A stretch of DNA of 64,000 nt from Oceanobacter mangrovi. Lineage in GTDB: Bacteria; Pseudomonadota; Gammaproteobacteria; Pseudomonadales; Oceanobacteraceae. The notes beneath the pieces were generated by a model that ran no database searches, had not been told where the DNA came from, and was given only the letters and a program-made list of their open reading frames with translations. Position numbers and translations under genes: made by a program. Location of the stretch: contig NZ_JAHXZR010000001.1 of NCBI RefSeq assembly GCF_019740315.1, forward strand, positions 186,001 through 250,000, given 5' to 3'. Positions 16,365 through 26,458 of this stretch are shown piece after piece; the stretch's first letter is position 1, and every line of letters begins with the position of its first letter.

Positions 16365-17558
16365 TCAGTTGAGCTCCTGCACCGCTTGCTGGAAATAGCG
16401 GCAGGCCGCCACATGATCCTGTTGCTGAACCAGCAGCTTGCCCATTTCAGCATTCAGCTCAGGCAAATTGCGTAACTGCAAGCCTGCCTGCAGCAACTCC
16501 CGTGCCCGCTCCGGCTGTTCCAGCTTGTTGGCCAGTCGCGCCAGAATCAGCAAGAGTACTGGATCGTTCGGACGCTCCTGCAACTGCTTTTCGGCAAACA
16601 GGAAACGGCGACGGGTATCGGCACCATGCAGGCTGCCATACAGATGGATCAGTTCATCGTTCCAGACATGACCCAGGGCGTTGCGCAAATCGGTCTCGGC
16701 CAGATCATCTTCACCCAGATCATGCAGGGCCGTGGTGTAGCGGCTGACAATCGTGGCGCTGTAACGGCAATAACGCGGCATCGACTGATACAGCTTGCGC
16801 AGGGCTTCGGCCTGACTCTTGCCATGCTGGCTGCGCGCAGTCCGTTCGATCAGCTGCACGTAAACCTTTTCCTCCAGCTCACGCAGCTTGTCCTGCGGCA
16901 CCTTGCCGACCTTGCGCAGGATCGGCAGCATGTCGTGCAATGCCACCCAGTCTTCGAGGTCCTGATACAGCCGCACCAGCAGCTTCAGCAAATAGGTATG
17001 GCGTGGATACTTGTCGCGCAGGTTCACCAGTACCGCCAGCGCCTGCTCCTTGTGGCCACGGGATACCAGTAGCTGGGCATGGGAAATCCCCACCGCCAGT
17101 TCAGCACCGCGAGTACTCTTGTTGGCCGAATTCAGCAATTCATCGGTGGTTTCGTGTTTGCCCTGTTCGTAGGCCGCACGAGCGGCGGCCAGGTAGTTGA
17201 TCAGGGGCATGTCGGTGTCAGCCGCCGAGCGGGTCAGCAGTCGTTCAGCTCGCGCCCACTGGCCCTGCGCCAGCGACAACAGGCCGCGCGTGGTTTGTTT
17301 GCGAGCACGGGTGGTTCGACGATTGCGACGCCATTCGTTAAAGCGCCAGTCGGAGCCCAGCATCACCAGACTGAATCGGAACAGGAAATACAGCCCCAGT
17401 ACCAGCAGGATCAGCAGTAACAGGAAGAACCAGAGGCTGGTTTCAATCCGGTACAGACCCCAGCTCATCAGCACATAACCGGGATCCTGACCTGTCAGCG
17501 AGCCGAGTGTCAGGCCCACCACCAGCGTAATGACAAAAAACAGTAACCAGCGTTTCAT
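16365..17558 (-). CDS. hemY: HemY, heme-biosynthesis-associated TPR membrane protein
   Basis: A 397-residue inner-membrane protein with two N-terminal transmembrane helices (about residues 4-22 and 41-63) and a periplasm- or cytosol-facing helical repeat region of TPR type (LLSLAQGQWARAERLLTRSA onward). It is the proteobacterial HemY found after hemX in hemCDXY operons; it is not the Gram-positive protoporphyrinogen oxidase of the same name. Its ATG overlaps the stop of hemX (ATGA). The role in heme synthesis is known only by association. Confidence 0.92.
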   Translation of the reverse strand: MKRWLLFFVITLVVGLTLGSLTGQDPGYVLMSWGLYRIETSLWFFLLLLILLVLGLYFLFRFSLVMLGSDWRFNEWRRNRRTTRARKQTTRGLLSLAQGQWARAERLLTRSAADTDMPLINYLAAARAAYEQGKHETTDELLNSANKSTRGAELAVGISHAQLLVSRGHKEQALAVLVNLRDKYPRHTYLLKLLVRLYQDLEDWVALHDMLPILRKVGKVPQDKLRELEEKVYVQLIERTARSQHGKSQAEALRKLYQSMPRYCRYSATIVSRYTTALHDLGEDDLAETDLRNALGHVWNDELIHLYGSLHGADTRRRFLFAEKQLQERPNDPVLLLILARLANKLEQPERARELLQAGLQLRNLPELNAEMGKLLVQQQDHVAACRYFQQAVQELN

Positions 17559-18859
17559 GGCTGTGCTCCGTCTGGCGTGCTTTGGCTACCCGGCTGCGTC
17601 GCGTCCTCCAGCGGCATCACCCCGTCATTGGCCAGTGCCAGACGGTCACGCAACAACTGCAGCGAGCCACTGATATCCGGAACCGCCGGGTTGACCTGCC
17701 AGCCCTGCAGCTCTTTCACCAGAATTCGCAATTCACGGGTCGCCATGTCTTCGTCCGGCAGATATTGATCAATCCAGCCGATCACTCGTTGCAGACTGCG
17801 GTCGTAGAGGTTCTGGTCGCGCCGCAACATCGCCAGCTGCGCCTGCTCCAGCATCAAACGGGCGTTCTGTTGCAGGTAGTAGGCTTGTTCCGGTGACAGT
17901 GGTACCGCCACTGGCGTGTCCTGTCGACGAATACGAATCACATCCGCCAGACCGGCTTTCATTTCCTGCCACAGCTGTTCGTACCAGGCCAAAACCACCG
18001 GGCTGGCAGACGCGGTGTGAGATTGCGTTGGCATACCGCTGACTGGCAACCAGTTAACCTGATCCAGCGCGTCCTGCATCGCCTGCAGGCGCACTACCGC
18101 GCCAACCCGGTCGACGCCAGGCACCAGTCGCAGTGACTGGATTTCGCGCGCCAGTTTGCTGCGCACGGCATCAAAGGCCGGGTTACGGGTTTCGGCCAGT
18201 ACCTTGTCGGCGGCTTCCAGCATCGCTCGAGAGCTGTCGACATCGCGTTCCAGATTCAGCCGTTGATTGGCCAGTCGCAGCAGATATTCGGCTTCGGCCA
18301 CCAGCCAGTCCTGACGGTCGGAACCGGCCAGTTGCACCAGCTGACGCTCGTTATGGGCGGCCTGACGGCTGATAGTCTGCAACTGCTGTTGCAGTCCGGT
18401 ATCGGCGCTCTGCAGCTTTTGCTGTACTTGCTGAAGTGCTGATTCCTGCTGCTGTTGCTGGCTGACCTGACGGCCGATGGATTGCAGCTGTTGCTGCAAG
18501 CTGGTGATTTGCTGGGCCTGCTGGCGATTGAGCCATACCACCAGCGCGGATGCCGCCAGTGATGCCAGCACGATCAGAACCAGTAGCAACCGCCATAACC
18601 AACGCGATTTGCCAGCCGGTTTGTCTGCTTCCGCCGTTTGCTCTAAGTCGACAGCGCTAGCCTTGTTTTTGGCTTTAGCCGGTTTTGGGGCTGGTGCTTC
18701 GTCAGCGGGAGTTTCGGTTACCAGCACAGCGTCACTGACATTGACCCTGGCATCGACACTGGCGTCATGATTATCACCGCTGCCGGGCTTGTTCTCCGGG
18801 CTGTGGTCGTCGCCATCCTGCTGCTGATCGGTTTTCGATGGTTTGCCGTTATCGTCCAC
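17555..18859 (-). CDS. hemX: HemX, uroporphyrinogen-III C-methyltransferase-like membrane protein
   Basis: A 434-residue protein with a long acidic, low-complexity N-terminus, one transmembrane helix (WRLLLVLIVLASLAASALVV near residue 90), a glutamine-rich coiled coil of about 70 residues (LQQQLQSIGRQVSQQQQ) and a helical C-terminal domain. This is the HemX architecture; despite the family label it lacks the SAM-methyltransferase fold. It sits between hemD and hemY in the conserved hemCDXY order. The exact function is unknown. Confidence 0.9.
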   Translation of the reverse strand: MDDNGKPSKTDQQQDGDDHSPENKPGSGDNHDASVDARVNVSDAVLVTETPADEAPAPKPAKAKNKASAVDLEQTAEADKPAGKSRWLWRLLLVLIVLASLAASALVVWLNRQQAQQITSLQQQLQSIGRQVSQQQQQESALQQVQQKLQSADTGLQQQLQTISRQAAHNERQLVQLAGSDRQDWLVAEAEYLLRLANQRLNLERDVDSSRAMLEAADKVLAETRNPAFDAVRSKLAREIQSLRLVPGVDRVGAVVRLQAMQDALDQVNWLPVSGMPTQSHTASASPVVLAWYEQLWQEMKAGLADVIRIRRQDTPVAVPLSPEQAYYLQQNARLMLEQAQLAMLRRDQNLYDRSLQRVIGWIDQYLPDEDMATRELRILVKELQGWQVNPAVPDISGSLQLLRDRLALANDGVMPLEDATQPGSQSTPDGAQP

Positions 18860-18908
18860 GTCGATATCCTGTGCTCGGGCGGCTGGTCACCGCCTGGTTA
18901 TTCTCAAG

Positions 18909-19658
18909 TCAGCCAATACCAGCCTGTTGCAGGCAGGCGATCATATCTTCGTCACGGGCACTGGCAGGCACCAGTACCTGTTGAAATCCGAGCTGGCGGG
19001 CGCTCTCTGCCACCCGTTCGCTGGGTAATATTATGCCAGCCAGCCGTGCTGGCAGGTCGGCGACTTGCGCCAACACTATCTCCAGCGCCTGGCCACTGCT
19101 GAGCAGTAACCAGCTGGCTGGCGTCAGTACCTCTTGCCAGTCGGCCGGACTATAGACCTGCTGCAGACGCTGATACAGCTCGGCGTATTCCACCCGCGCA
19201 CCGCGTGCCCGCAGTTCACTGGCCAGTGTTTCGCGCCCACCAACACCGCGCCAAATGAGGATGCGTTGTTCTGCAACCTGCTGCAAGTCTGGCAAGGCCA
19301 GCAGGCCTTCGCTGTCATAACGACTGGCCGGACATTGGGCGCTGAAGCCATATTGCCGCAGCGGTTCAGCACTGGCCGGACCCACGCCATACCAGTGAAT
19401 GCCAATCGGCGGCTGCGGCCAGAATTCGTCGAGCCATTCCAGTCCCTCACGGGCAGCATTGGCACTGATGGCAATCACATGCTGGTAGATATCCAGATCC
19501 ATGAAGGCGGTACGGGCAAGCCGTGCCTCATGGCTGTCTTTGGTGACGGCCTCAATACGCATCAGCGGCAGGTGCGCCACCTGATGGCCAGCGGCCTGCA
19601 GGGCAGTGATCAGGTCTTCTGCCTGATCCTGCGGCCGGGTGACAATCAAGCTGGCCAA
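18909..19658 (-). CDS. hemD: uroporphyrinogen-III synthase
   Basis: HemD closes hydroxymethylbilane to uroporphyrinogen III with inversion of ring D. The 249-residue product has the two-lobed pattern of the family: SLIVTRPQDQAEDLITALQ at the N-terminus, ISANAAREGLEWL (the family's S-x-NAV-like block), WRGVGGRETLASELRARGA in the middle and LLLSSGQALEIVL near the C-terminus. Family sequences are poorly conserved, but position directly after hemC (3 bases apart) makes the assignment firm. Confidence 0.93.
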   Translation of the reverse strand: MASLIVTRPQDQAEDLITALQAAGHQVAHLPLMRIEAVTKDSHEARLARTAFMDLDIYQHVIAISANAAREGLEWLDEFWPQPPIGIHWYGVGPASAEPLRQYGFSAQCPASRYDSEGLLALPDLQQVAEQRILIWRGVGGRETLASELRARGARVEYAELYQRLQQVYSPADWQEVLTPASWLLLSSGQALEIVLAQVADLPARLAGIILPSERVAESARQLGFQQVLVPASARDEDMIACLQQAGIG

Positions 19659-19661
19659 GGC

Positions 19662-20603
19662 TTATTTGACCTCATGGCCGTAAACGGCCTGCAGAATCGC
19701 ACCGGCACCCTGTGCCAGCAGATGTTCCGCTGCCAGCATGCCCAGCGCTTCAGCATCAGCCGCATGACCGCTTTGTTCGGTACGCAGAATGGTTTCACCA
19801 TCCACTGAACCGACCAGTCCACGCAGGTTGAGGGTGTCGCCATCAAGAGTGGCGTAGGCTGCAATCGGTACCTGACAGCCACCCTGCAGGCGGCGATTGA
19901 GCGCCCGCTCGGCCAACACACATGAGGTGGTATCGGCATCCGCCAGTGGCAGCAACAGTTGTTGAATATCGCTGTCACCGCAACGCCATTCGATGCCCAG
20001 CGCGCCCTGGCCACCAGCTGGCAATGATACTTCCGCCGGAATAAAGGAGGCGATGCGATCGTCCATTTCCATCCGCAGCAAGCCCGCTGAAGCCAGGATA
20101 ATGGCATCGAATTCACCGGCATCCAGTTTGCCCAGACGGGTCTGAACGTTGCCACGCAGGGATTTCACCTGCAGGTCAGGCCGCAGTTGCTGGGCTTGAC
20201 ACTGACGCCGCAGGCTCGAGGTGCCCAGCACCGCGCCTTGCGGCAATTCATCCAGACTCTTGTATTGGTTGGAAACAAAGGCGTCGAGCGGGTTTTCACG
20301 CTCACAGATGATGCCCAGCTCGAGCCCCTCCGGGAACTCCATCGGCACATCCTTCATGGAGTGCACGGCGATATCGGCACGACCGTCGAGCAAGGCATTT
20401 TCCAGCTCCTTGACGAACAGCCCCTTACCGCCAATTTTGGCCAGCGGGGTATCAAGAATCTTGTCGCCCTGGGTCGAGAAGGTCACCAGCTCGACTGCCA
20501 GCCCATCGTGCAGTGCCAGCAGACGCGCCTTGATGTGTTCAGCCTGCCACAAGGCAAGCGGGCTTTTGCGGGTAGCAATACGAAGTGTACGAACAGCAGA
20601 CAT
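19662..20603 (-). CDS. hemC: porphobilinogen deaminase (hydroxymethylbilane synthase)
   Basis: HemC joins four porphobilinogens into hydroxymethylbilane. The 313-residue protein has [18 protein letters not shown] at the N-terminus, the substrate-binding blocks [14 protein letters not shown] and SSLRRQCQ, and [16 protein letters not shown] with the cysteine that carries the dipyrromethane cofactor. It is the first gene of hemC-hemD-hemX-hemY. In Pseudomonas, algR lies directly upstream; here a sulfotransferase gene on the opposite strand intervenes. Confidence 0.97.
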   Translation of the reverse strand: MSAVRTLRIATRKSPLALWQAEHIKARLLALHDGLAVELVTFSTQGDKILDTPLAKIGGKGLFVKELENALLDGRADIAVHSMKDVPMEFPEGLELGIICERENPLDAFVSNQYKSLDELPQGAVLGTSSLRRQCQAQQLRPDLQVKSLRGNVQTRLGKLDAGEFDAIILASAGLLRMEMDDRIASFIPAEVSLPAGGQGALGIEWRCGDSDIQQLLLPLADADTTSCVLAERALNRRLQGGCQVPIAAYATLDGDTLNLRGLVGSVDGETILRTEQSGHAADAEALGMLAAEHLLAQGAGAILQAVYGHEVK

Positions 20604-20825
20604 GGGAATCCTTCAGTAACCAGACCGGCGATAACAATGATTGCTGCATCATACCAGCCAGCCGGGGGGATCGGTATTGATCAGGCTGGGTTACACCAGC
20701 ATGACCCGATTAATCAGTTCTTTACGAATGTTCTGTCAACGCTGGCGGACGTCCACCGTTGTTTCTGTAACGCTTGCACGGCTGGTGAATACCGCTCTGC
20801 AACCAGACTGTTACAGGAGAAATCT

Positions 20826-21632
20826 GTGTCCCACGCCCTGCTGATGGAAAAATTGCAATACGCCATTACCGGTAAACACAACAGTACCAAGCAGCAACTC
20901 AAACTCAGTCGCCCGGGTTCGATCAGTCGTATGGCAGCGCTACACGAAGATCGCAAGCTGTTCTATGTGGTTAATCCCAAGGTCGCCAACACCAGCATCA
21001 AACGGATCATGTGGGCTGATCTGCCGGGAGTGGAGTCGCTGCCATCGCTGCATGGCCATCATCCGCAGCGCTGCATCCGGCAACTGACTGACCGCGAACT
21101 CAACCACATTCTGGCCTCACCCGAGTGGCTGCGCTTCAGCTTTGTGCGCAACCCCTACACCCGCATCGTGTCGGCCTACAAGGACAAGATCTACAACCGC
21201 GATCTGGACGGCCGCTTTCTTGAGAAACTCGGCTGGCCGTATCGCTATACGCCAGACTTCAGCACCTTCCTGCAAATCATTGCCGAACAGCCGGAGAAGC
21301 AGATGGACTGGCACTGGCGGCCGCAGAGCAGCCTGCTGATGCACGACCTGATCGACTATCACTGGCTTGGCAAAATGGAAAACTTCAACGCGGATATGGA
21401 ACCGGTGCTGCGACGCTTTGATGATGGCCGCGAGAACCTCGCCCGCCAACAGCTAAACAGTCGTCTGAATGCCACTGACCGGGCAAGCCGCGATAACACT
21501 AACCAGCAACGCCAGAAAATTCCGACACCCACCCTCACCGATGCCGATGTCCAGCTGATTCGTTTGCTGTATGCGGAGGACTTTCGCCGTTATGGCTATG
21601 AGCTGACGCCACCGGCCGAACTGTTACAGTGA
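20826..21632 (+). CDS. sulfotransferase family 2 protein
   Basis: A 268-residue cytosolic PAPS-dependent sulfotransferase of the carbohydrate (Sulfotransfer_2) type. The 5'-phosphosulfate loop is NPKVANTSIKRIM and the 3'-phosphate-binding block is RFSFVRNPYTRIVSAYKDKI, whose Arg and Ser fit the family pattern. I chose the GTG at 20826 because AGGAGA lies five bases upstream; an ATG at 20844 is the alternative. The last nine bases overlap the 3' end of convergent algR. The acceptor is unknown: a polysaccharide or lipid sugar is typical of the family. Its position inside the algZR-hemCDXY block is unusual. Confidence 0.85.
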   Translation: MSHALLMEKLQYAITGKHNSTKQQLKLSRPGSISRMAALHEDRKLFYVVNPKVANTSIKRIMWADLPGVESLPSLHGHHPQRCIRQLTDRELNHILASPEWLRFSFVRNPYTRIVSAYKDKIYNRDLDGRFLEKLGWPYRYTPDFSTFLQIIAEQPEKQMDWHWRPQSSLLMHDLIDYHWLGKMENFNADMEPVLRRFDDGRENLARQQLNSRLNATDRASRDNTNQQRQKIPTPTLTDADVQLIRLLYAEDFRRYGYELTPPAELLQ

Positions 21633-22382
21633 CTTCATCAGCCGCCGTACATTCGCCAGATGGCGGCGACTGACCGGAATACCCTCGGCCAGCCCGGTAA
21701 GGTAAATCTTGTGACCACCTTCGCTCTGGGGTTCCAGCCGTACCATGCGATCCCGAGCCACCAGCGCACTGCGATGAACCCGCACAAAGCGCTCACCAAA
21801 CTCATCTTCGAGCTGTTTCAGGCTTTCGTCGATGAGGGTTTCACCCTGTTCATGGACGGCGTTGACATACTTCTGGTCAGCCAGAAAATAAAACACCGAC
21901 TGCACCGGAATCAGCTCCAGGCCATTGTGACTGCGGGCGGTCAGATTAACTCGGTGAGGTTTGGTCGCCGCAGACGGCTGTGGTTGCTGCTGCGGTAATA
22001 ACGGTGTCGGCTGACTCTGCAGCCGTTCGGACACCCGTTGCAGCGCTCGCGCCAGATCATCGCGGCGAATCGGCTTGAGCAGGTAATCCACCGCGTTGAC
22101 GCCAAAGGCATCGAGGGCGAAATCGTCATAGGCAGTACAGAACACCACCAGCGGTGAGTTGGGCTGCTGATTCAACACCGCGGCGGTTTCCAGCCCCGTC
22201 AGGCCGGGCATCTGAATGTCCAGCAGCAGCACATCAGCATGCTCCCCGGCGAGCCATTCGAGCGCCTGTTCGCCACTGTCGGCAGTGCCCACCACGTCAT
22301 ATTCCTTGTGCACTTCCAGTAGTCGCAACAGCCGATCCCGCGCCAGCGGTTCGTCGTCTACCAGCAACAATCGATACGTCAT
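21624..22382 (-). CDS. algR: AlgR-like LytTR response regulator
   Basis: A 252-residue response regulator: an N-terminal receiver (LLVDDEPLARDRLLRLL with the acidic pocket, phospho-acceptor in VLLLDIQMPGLTG near residue 56) and a C-terminal LytTR DNA-binding domain (VFYFLADQKYVNAVHEQGE, ERFVRVHRSALVARD). This is the AlgR layout. The ATG overlaps the stop of the upstream sensor gene (22379-22382). In Pseudomonas AlgR controls alginate and twitching genes; targets here are unknown. Confidence 0.9.
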   Translation of the reverse strand: MTYRLLLVDDEPLARDRLLRLLEVHKEYDVVGTADSGEQALEWLAGEHADVLLLDIQMPGLTGLETAAVLNQQPNSPLVVFCTAYDDFALDAFGVNAVDYLLKPIRRDDLARALQRVSERLQSQPTPLLPQQQPQPSAATKPHRVNLTARSHNGLELIPVQSVFYFLADQKYVNAVHEQGETLIDESLKQLEDEFGERFVRVHRSALVARDRMVRLEPQSEGGHKIYLTGLAEGIPVSRRHLANVRRLMKSL

Positions 22383-23437
22383 GAATCTTCTTTCTCCGAT
22401 GGAATCAGCAACCGCACCCGATATTCCGTCGCCGACTGCTGCACAGACAAACGCGCCTGACCGTCAAACATGGCGGTCAGCCGCGCCTGAATATTTTGCT
22501 GGGCAATGCCATTGCCATGGCCCTGATAGTTTTCTGGCCGGGCGTTGGTCACCACCACTTCAACCCAGCCGGGTGCACTGAGCACTTCAACCCGGATCCA
22601 GCCTCCCTGCCGCAGTGGCTGCACACCGTGGTAAACCGCGTTTTCCAGCAATGGCTGCAACACCAGAGAGGGCAGTTCAATCTCTGGCAGCTGTTCCGGC
22701 AACAGCCACTCAACCTGTAAACGCTGGCCAAGGCGGGTGTGTTCGATATCGAGATAACGCCGCGCCAGTTCAATTTCCATCGCCAGCGAGGAAGGGTGAT
22801 CATCAGCCTTCAGCACCACCCGGAACAGCTGGGCGAGATCCAGCAACATGGTTTCCGCCTTGTCCGGATCAACCACAATCAGCGAGGCCACGGTGTTGAG
22901 GGTGTTGAAAAAGAAATGCGGCCGAATATTCGCCTGCAAGGCCGACAAGCGTGCCCGCAGCTCTGCCTGGGCCTGGATACGCCATTGGCTCTGGACATAG
23001 AAATAACGCAGCGCCAGGGCGGTCACCAGGGCACTGACCAGTGCATTGCGTAACAGCCAGAGCCAGTCTGGCCCCTGCAACACACTGGGCCACAAGCGGT
23101 CGGCTATCAGCCCCACCAGCAGGGTCACCAGCTGCACCAGCAGCATTGCCAGCACCGCCGCCGCCATCGCCGAAAAGGCCACCAGCCGATGGCGCAGCTG
23201 ACATAACAAGGCCACCGACACCAGCGCCACCCACTGTACAAACATCGACACCAGCCCGAAACGTTCAAGTGAAAAGCGTTCCAGTGGCGCTTCCATCAGC
23301 GCCAGCGTCATCACCAGCCCTTCGCTGACAGCCAATAAATAGAGCACTGCACGGGTGTTACACAGATCCGGCAAAAAAAATGCGTCGAGCAGCTTTTGCT
23401 GCTGGCGACTTTCATTCAGCGGCTCACGTTTGAGCAT
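22379..23437 (-). CDS. algZ: AlgZ/FimS-like sensor histidine kinase
   Basis: A 352-residue LytS/YehU-type kinase with about four to five N-terminal membrane helices and a cytoplasmic His-kinase domain containing QANIRPHFFFNTLNTVASL (phospho-acceptor histidine in the family motif) and a degenerate ATPase domain with PLLENAVYHGV. I start it at the ATG at 23437 (MLKREPLNES); longer reading back to 23647 would overlap the divergent argH start and adds an arginine-rich segment unlike the family. It is coupled to algR. Confidence 0.88.
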   Translation of the reverse strand: MLKREPLNESRQQQKLLDAFFLPDLCNTRAVLYLLAVSEGLVMTLALMEAPLERFSLERFGLVSMFVQWVALVSVALLCQLRHRLVAFSAMAAAVLAMLLVQLVTLLVGLIADRLWPSVLQGPDWLWLLRNALVSALVTALALRYFYVQSQWRIQAQAELRARLSALQANIRPHFFFNTLNTVASLIVVDPDKAETMLLDLAQLFRVVLKADDHPSSLAMEIELARRYLDIEHTRLGQRLQVEWLLPEQLPEIELPSLVLQPLLENAVYHGVQPLRQGGWIRVEVLSAPGWVEVVVTNARPENYQGHGNGIAQQNIQARLTAMFDGQARLSVQQSATEYRVRLLIPSEKEDS

Positions 23438-23645
23438 CCGGGCAATTCCGACAGGGGGAGAGCAGCCAGTTTGGCGGTGGAGACTCAACCCGGCAAGGGC
23501 ATGTGCCACAAACCCGGCAAATTCTTGCGCTGACAGCGCGCGCAACAACCGCAGCTGACGGTTAACCCGCTGCCACTGCCGGAGTATACTGTTGCGCCTT
23601 GAATTGACCGAGCTGCGGCTGAACCGCACGAGCAGAGGAATACCC

Positions 23646-25040
<1,395 letters not shown>

Positions 25041-25054
25041 GCGTCGGGCGTAAG

Positions 25055-25084
25055 CAGGGTTATTGGTGCTATCCAATAACCCTG
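25055..25084. terminator. bidirectional terminator hairpin after argH
   Basis: CAGGGTTATTGG (25055-25066) pairs perfectly over 12 bases with CCAATAACCCTG (25073-25084) around a six-base loop, between convergent argH and a small membrane-protein gene. There is no strong T-tract. Confidence 0.65.
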
Positions 25085-25102
25085 ATTCCAGAACCGACGA
25101 CG

Positions 25103-25348
25103 TTAGCCAGCCGCCTTTTTACGCTTGAACCATTGCTGCTGATTGGCAATGGTGACAAAACGAAACACCAGCACGGCGTGCATCACACCAATCAGTCCAC
25201 CAACGGCATAATCGCCAGAGCTGATCATTTCCCATACCAGGGAAGGCAGCATCAGAATCGGGAACCAGGCGATAAAGCGGTAGAAAAAGCTCTCAAAGGA
25301 TGAGATGGCCTGATTTTCAGATTTATTGTTTTTGTTGTTCTGTTTCAT
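25103..25348 (-). CDS. hypothetical small membrane protein
   Basis: An 81-residue protein with a hydrophilic Asn/Lys-rich start, two hydrophobic segments (FIAWFPILMLPSLVW and VGGLIGVMHAVLVFRFVTI) and a basic tail ending FKRKKAAG, so a double-spanning inner-membrane protein. GGAG lies seven bases before the ATG at 25348. Not recognised as a named family. Convergent with argH; divergent from the binding-protein operon, whose promoter must share the 156-base gap. Confidence 0.65.
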   Translation of the reverse strand: MKQNNKNNKSENQAISSFESFFYRFIAWFPILMLPSLVWEMISSGDYAVGGLIGVMHAVLVFRFVTIANQQQWFKRKKAAG

Positions 25349-25504
25349 CAGCGGCTCCGCAGAGGTGAATACGGTCGTTCAGAGCGTCCAATCTACACTG
25401 AATCGCCACTTCGGTCAGTCGCTATTAGTCGTATGCCGGTGGCCTGCAAGAACAGGCCAGACTGCTACACTGAAACGCTAGTCATCCCGGGAGCCGTTGA
25501 GCCT

Positions 25505-26458
25505 GTGTTAAGGTCGTTTGTCCTATTGCTCGTTACCTGCCTGCTGTCTGGCTGTCAGAGTCAGGACCTGTTGTTGCGTGTTGGCAGCAATGTCTGGCCA
25601 GGTTATGAGCCATTTTATATTGCCCGCGAGCAAGGCTGGCTGACGTCTGACATCCGGCTGGTCGAATTCCCCGACAGCAGCACGGTGATGGAGGCCATCA
25701 GGCAAGGCAAACTGGAAGCCGCCGCGCTGACTCTGGATGAAGCCATGTTGCTGGCCAGCGAAGGACTGGAACTCACCATTATAATGGTTTGTGATGATTC
25801 CGAAGGTGCTGATGTGATTGTCGCGCGGCCGGAAATCCAGACCTTGCAACAGCTGGCTGGCAAGCGACTGGCTGCCGAAACCAGCGCCGCCGGTGCCTTG
25901 ATGCTTGAGGGTTTGCTCAACCGTGCAGGCCTGCAGCACGACCAGATTGAACTGTTTCCCATGAGCCCGGCAGCCATGCCATACGCCTACCAGCAGGATC
26001 GTATCGATGCTGCAGTCACCTTTGCACCACACATGTTCCGTCTGCTCGACGCTGGCGCCAAAATTATGTACACCAGCGCCGAGATTCCCGGGCAGATTGT
26101 TGATGTGCTGGCCGTTCGCAGCGATATGCTTGATCTCCACCGGCAAGCGCTGGTGACTCTGATTGGGGGTTTTCAGCGGGCCCGTAGCGGCCTTTCACTA
26201 CGCCAATATCAGCTGATCGCCAATCAGCGTCTGAAGCTGCCGGAGGCGGATCTCAGTCAGGCCTGGCAAGGCATGAATCTGCCCGACCGACAGGAAAATC
26301 TGCAACAACTGCAAGGAGATTCCGACTCAGCCAGTGCCCGCGTTCTGCAACATGCCCATCGCCTCGCAGCACTGATGACTGCCCGCGGTTTACTGGAACA
26401 GGCTGAATTGCAGAATTTGAGCGCTGACGCCAGTCTGGTTGCGGAGGCTCGCCAATGA
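25505..26458 (+). CDS. NMT1/SsuA-type periplasmic binding lipoprotein
   Basis: A 317-residue type-II binding protein of the ABC taurine/nitrate/thiamine-precursor (NMT1) kind. The chosen GTG start gives a compact lipoprotein signal LLLVTCLLSGCQ, with the lipid cysteine near residue 17; the frame is open 72 bases further up but with a poor start. Family features: VWPGYEPFYIAREQGWL, STVMEAIRQGKLEAAALT and MPYAYQQDRIDAAVTFAPH. No transporter genes are near. Its stop overlaps the start of a membrane GGDEF-EAL gene (ATGA), suggesting that it delivers a ligand signal to that protein. Confidence 0.82.
   Translation: MLRSFVLLLVTCLLSGCQSQDLLLRVGSNVWPGYEPFYIAREQGWLTSDIRLVEFPDSSTVMEAIRQGKLEAAALTLDEAMLLASEGLELTIIMVCDDSEGADVIVARPEIQTLQQLAGKRLAAETSAAGALMLEGLLNRAGLQHDQIELFPMSPAAMPYAYQQDRIDAAVTFAPHMFRLLDAGAKIMYTSAEIPGQIVDVLAVRSDMLDLHRQALVTLIGGFQRARSGLSLRQYQLIANQRLKLPEADLSQAWQGMNLPDRQENLQQLQGDSDSASARVLQHAHRLAALMTARGLLEQAELQNLSADASLVAEARQ

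Noticed and set aside
20187-20825. Upstream extension of the sulfotransferase frame
   Set aside because: It overlaps hemC on the other strand and shows no sulfotransferase similarity; the GTG at 20826 has AGGAGA five bases before it.
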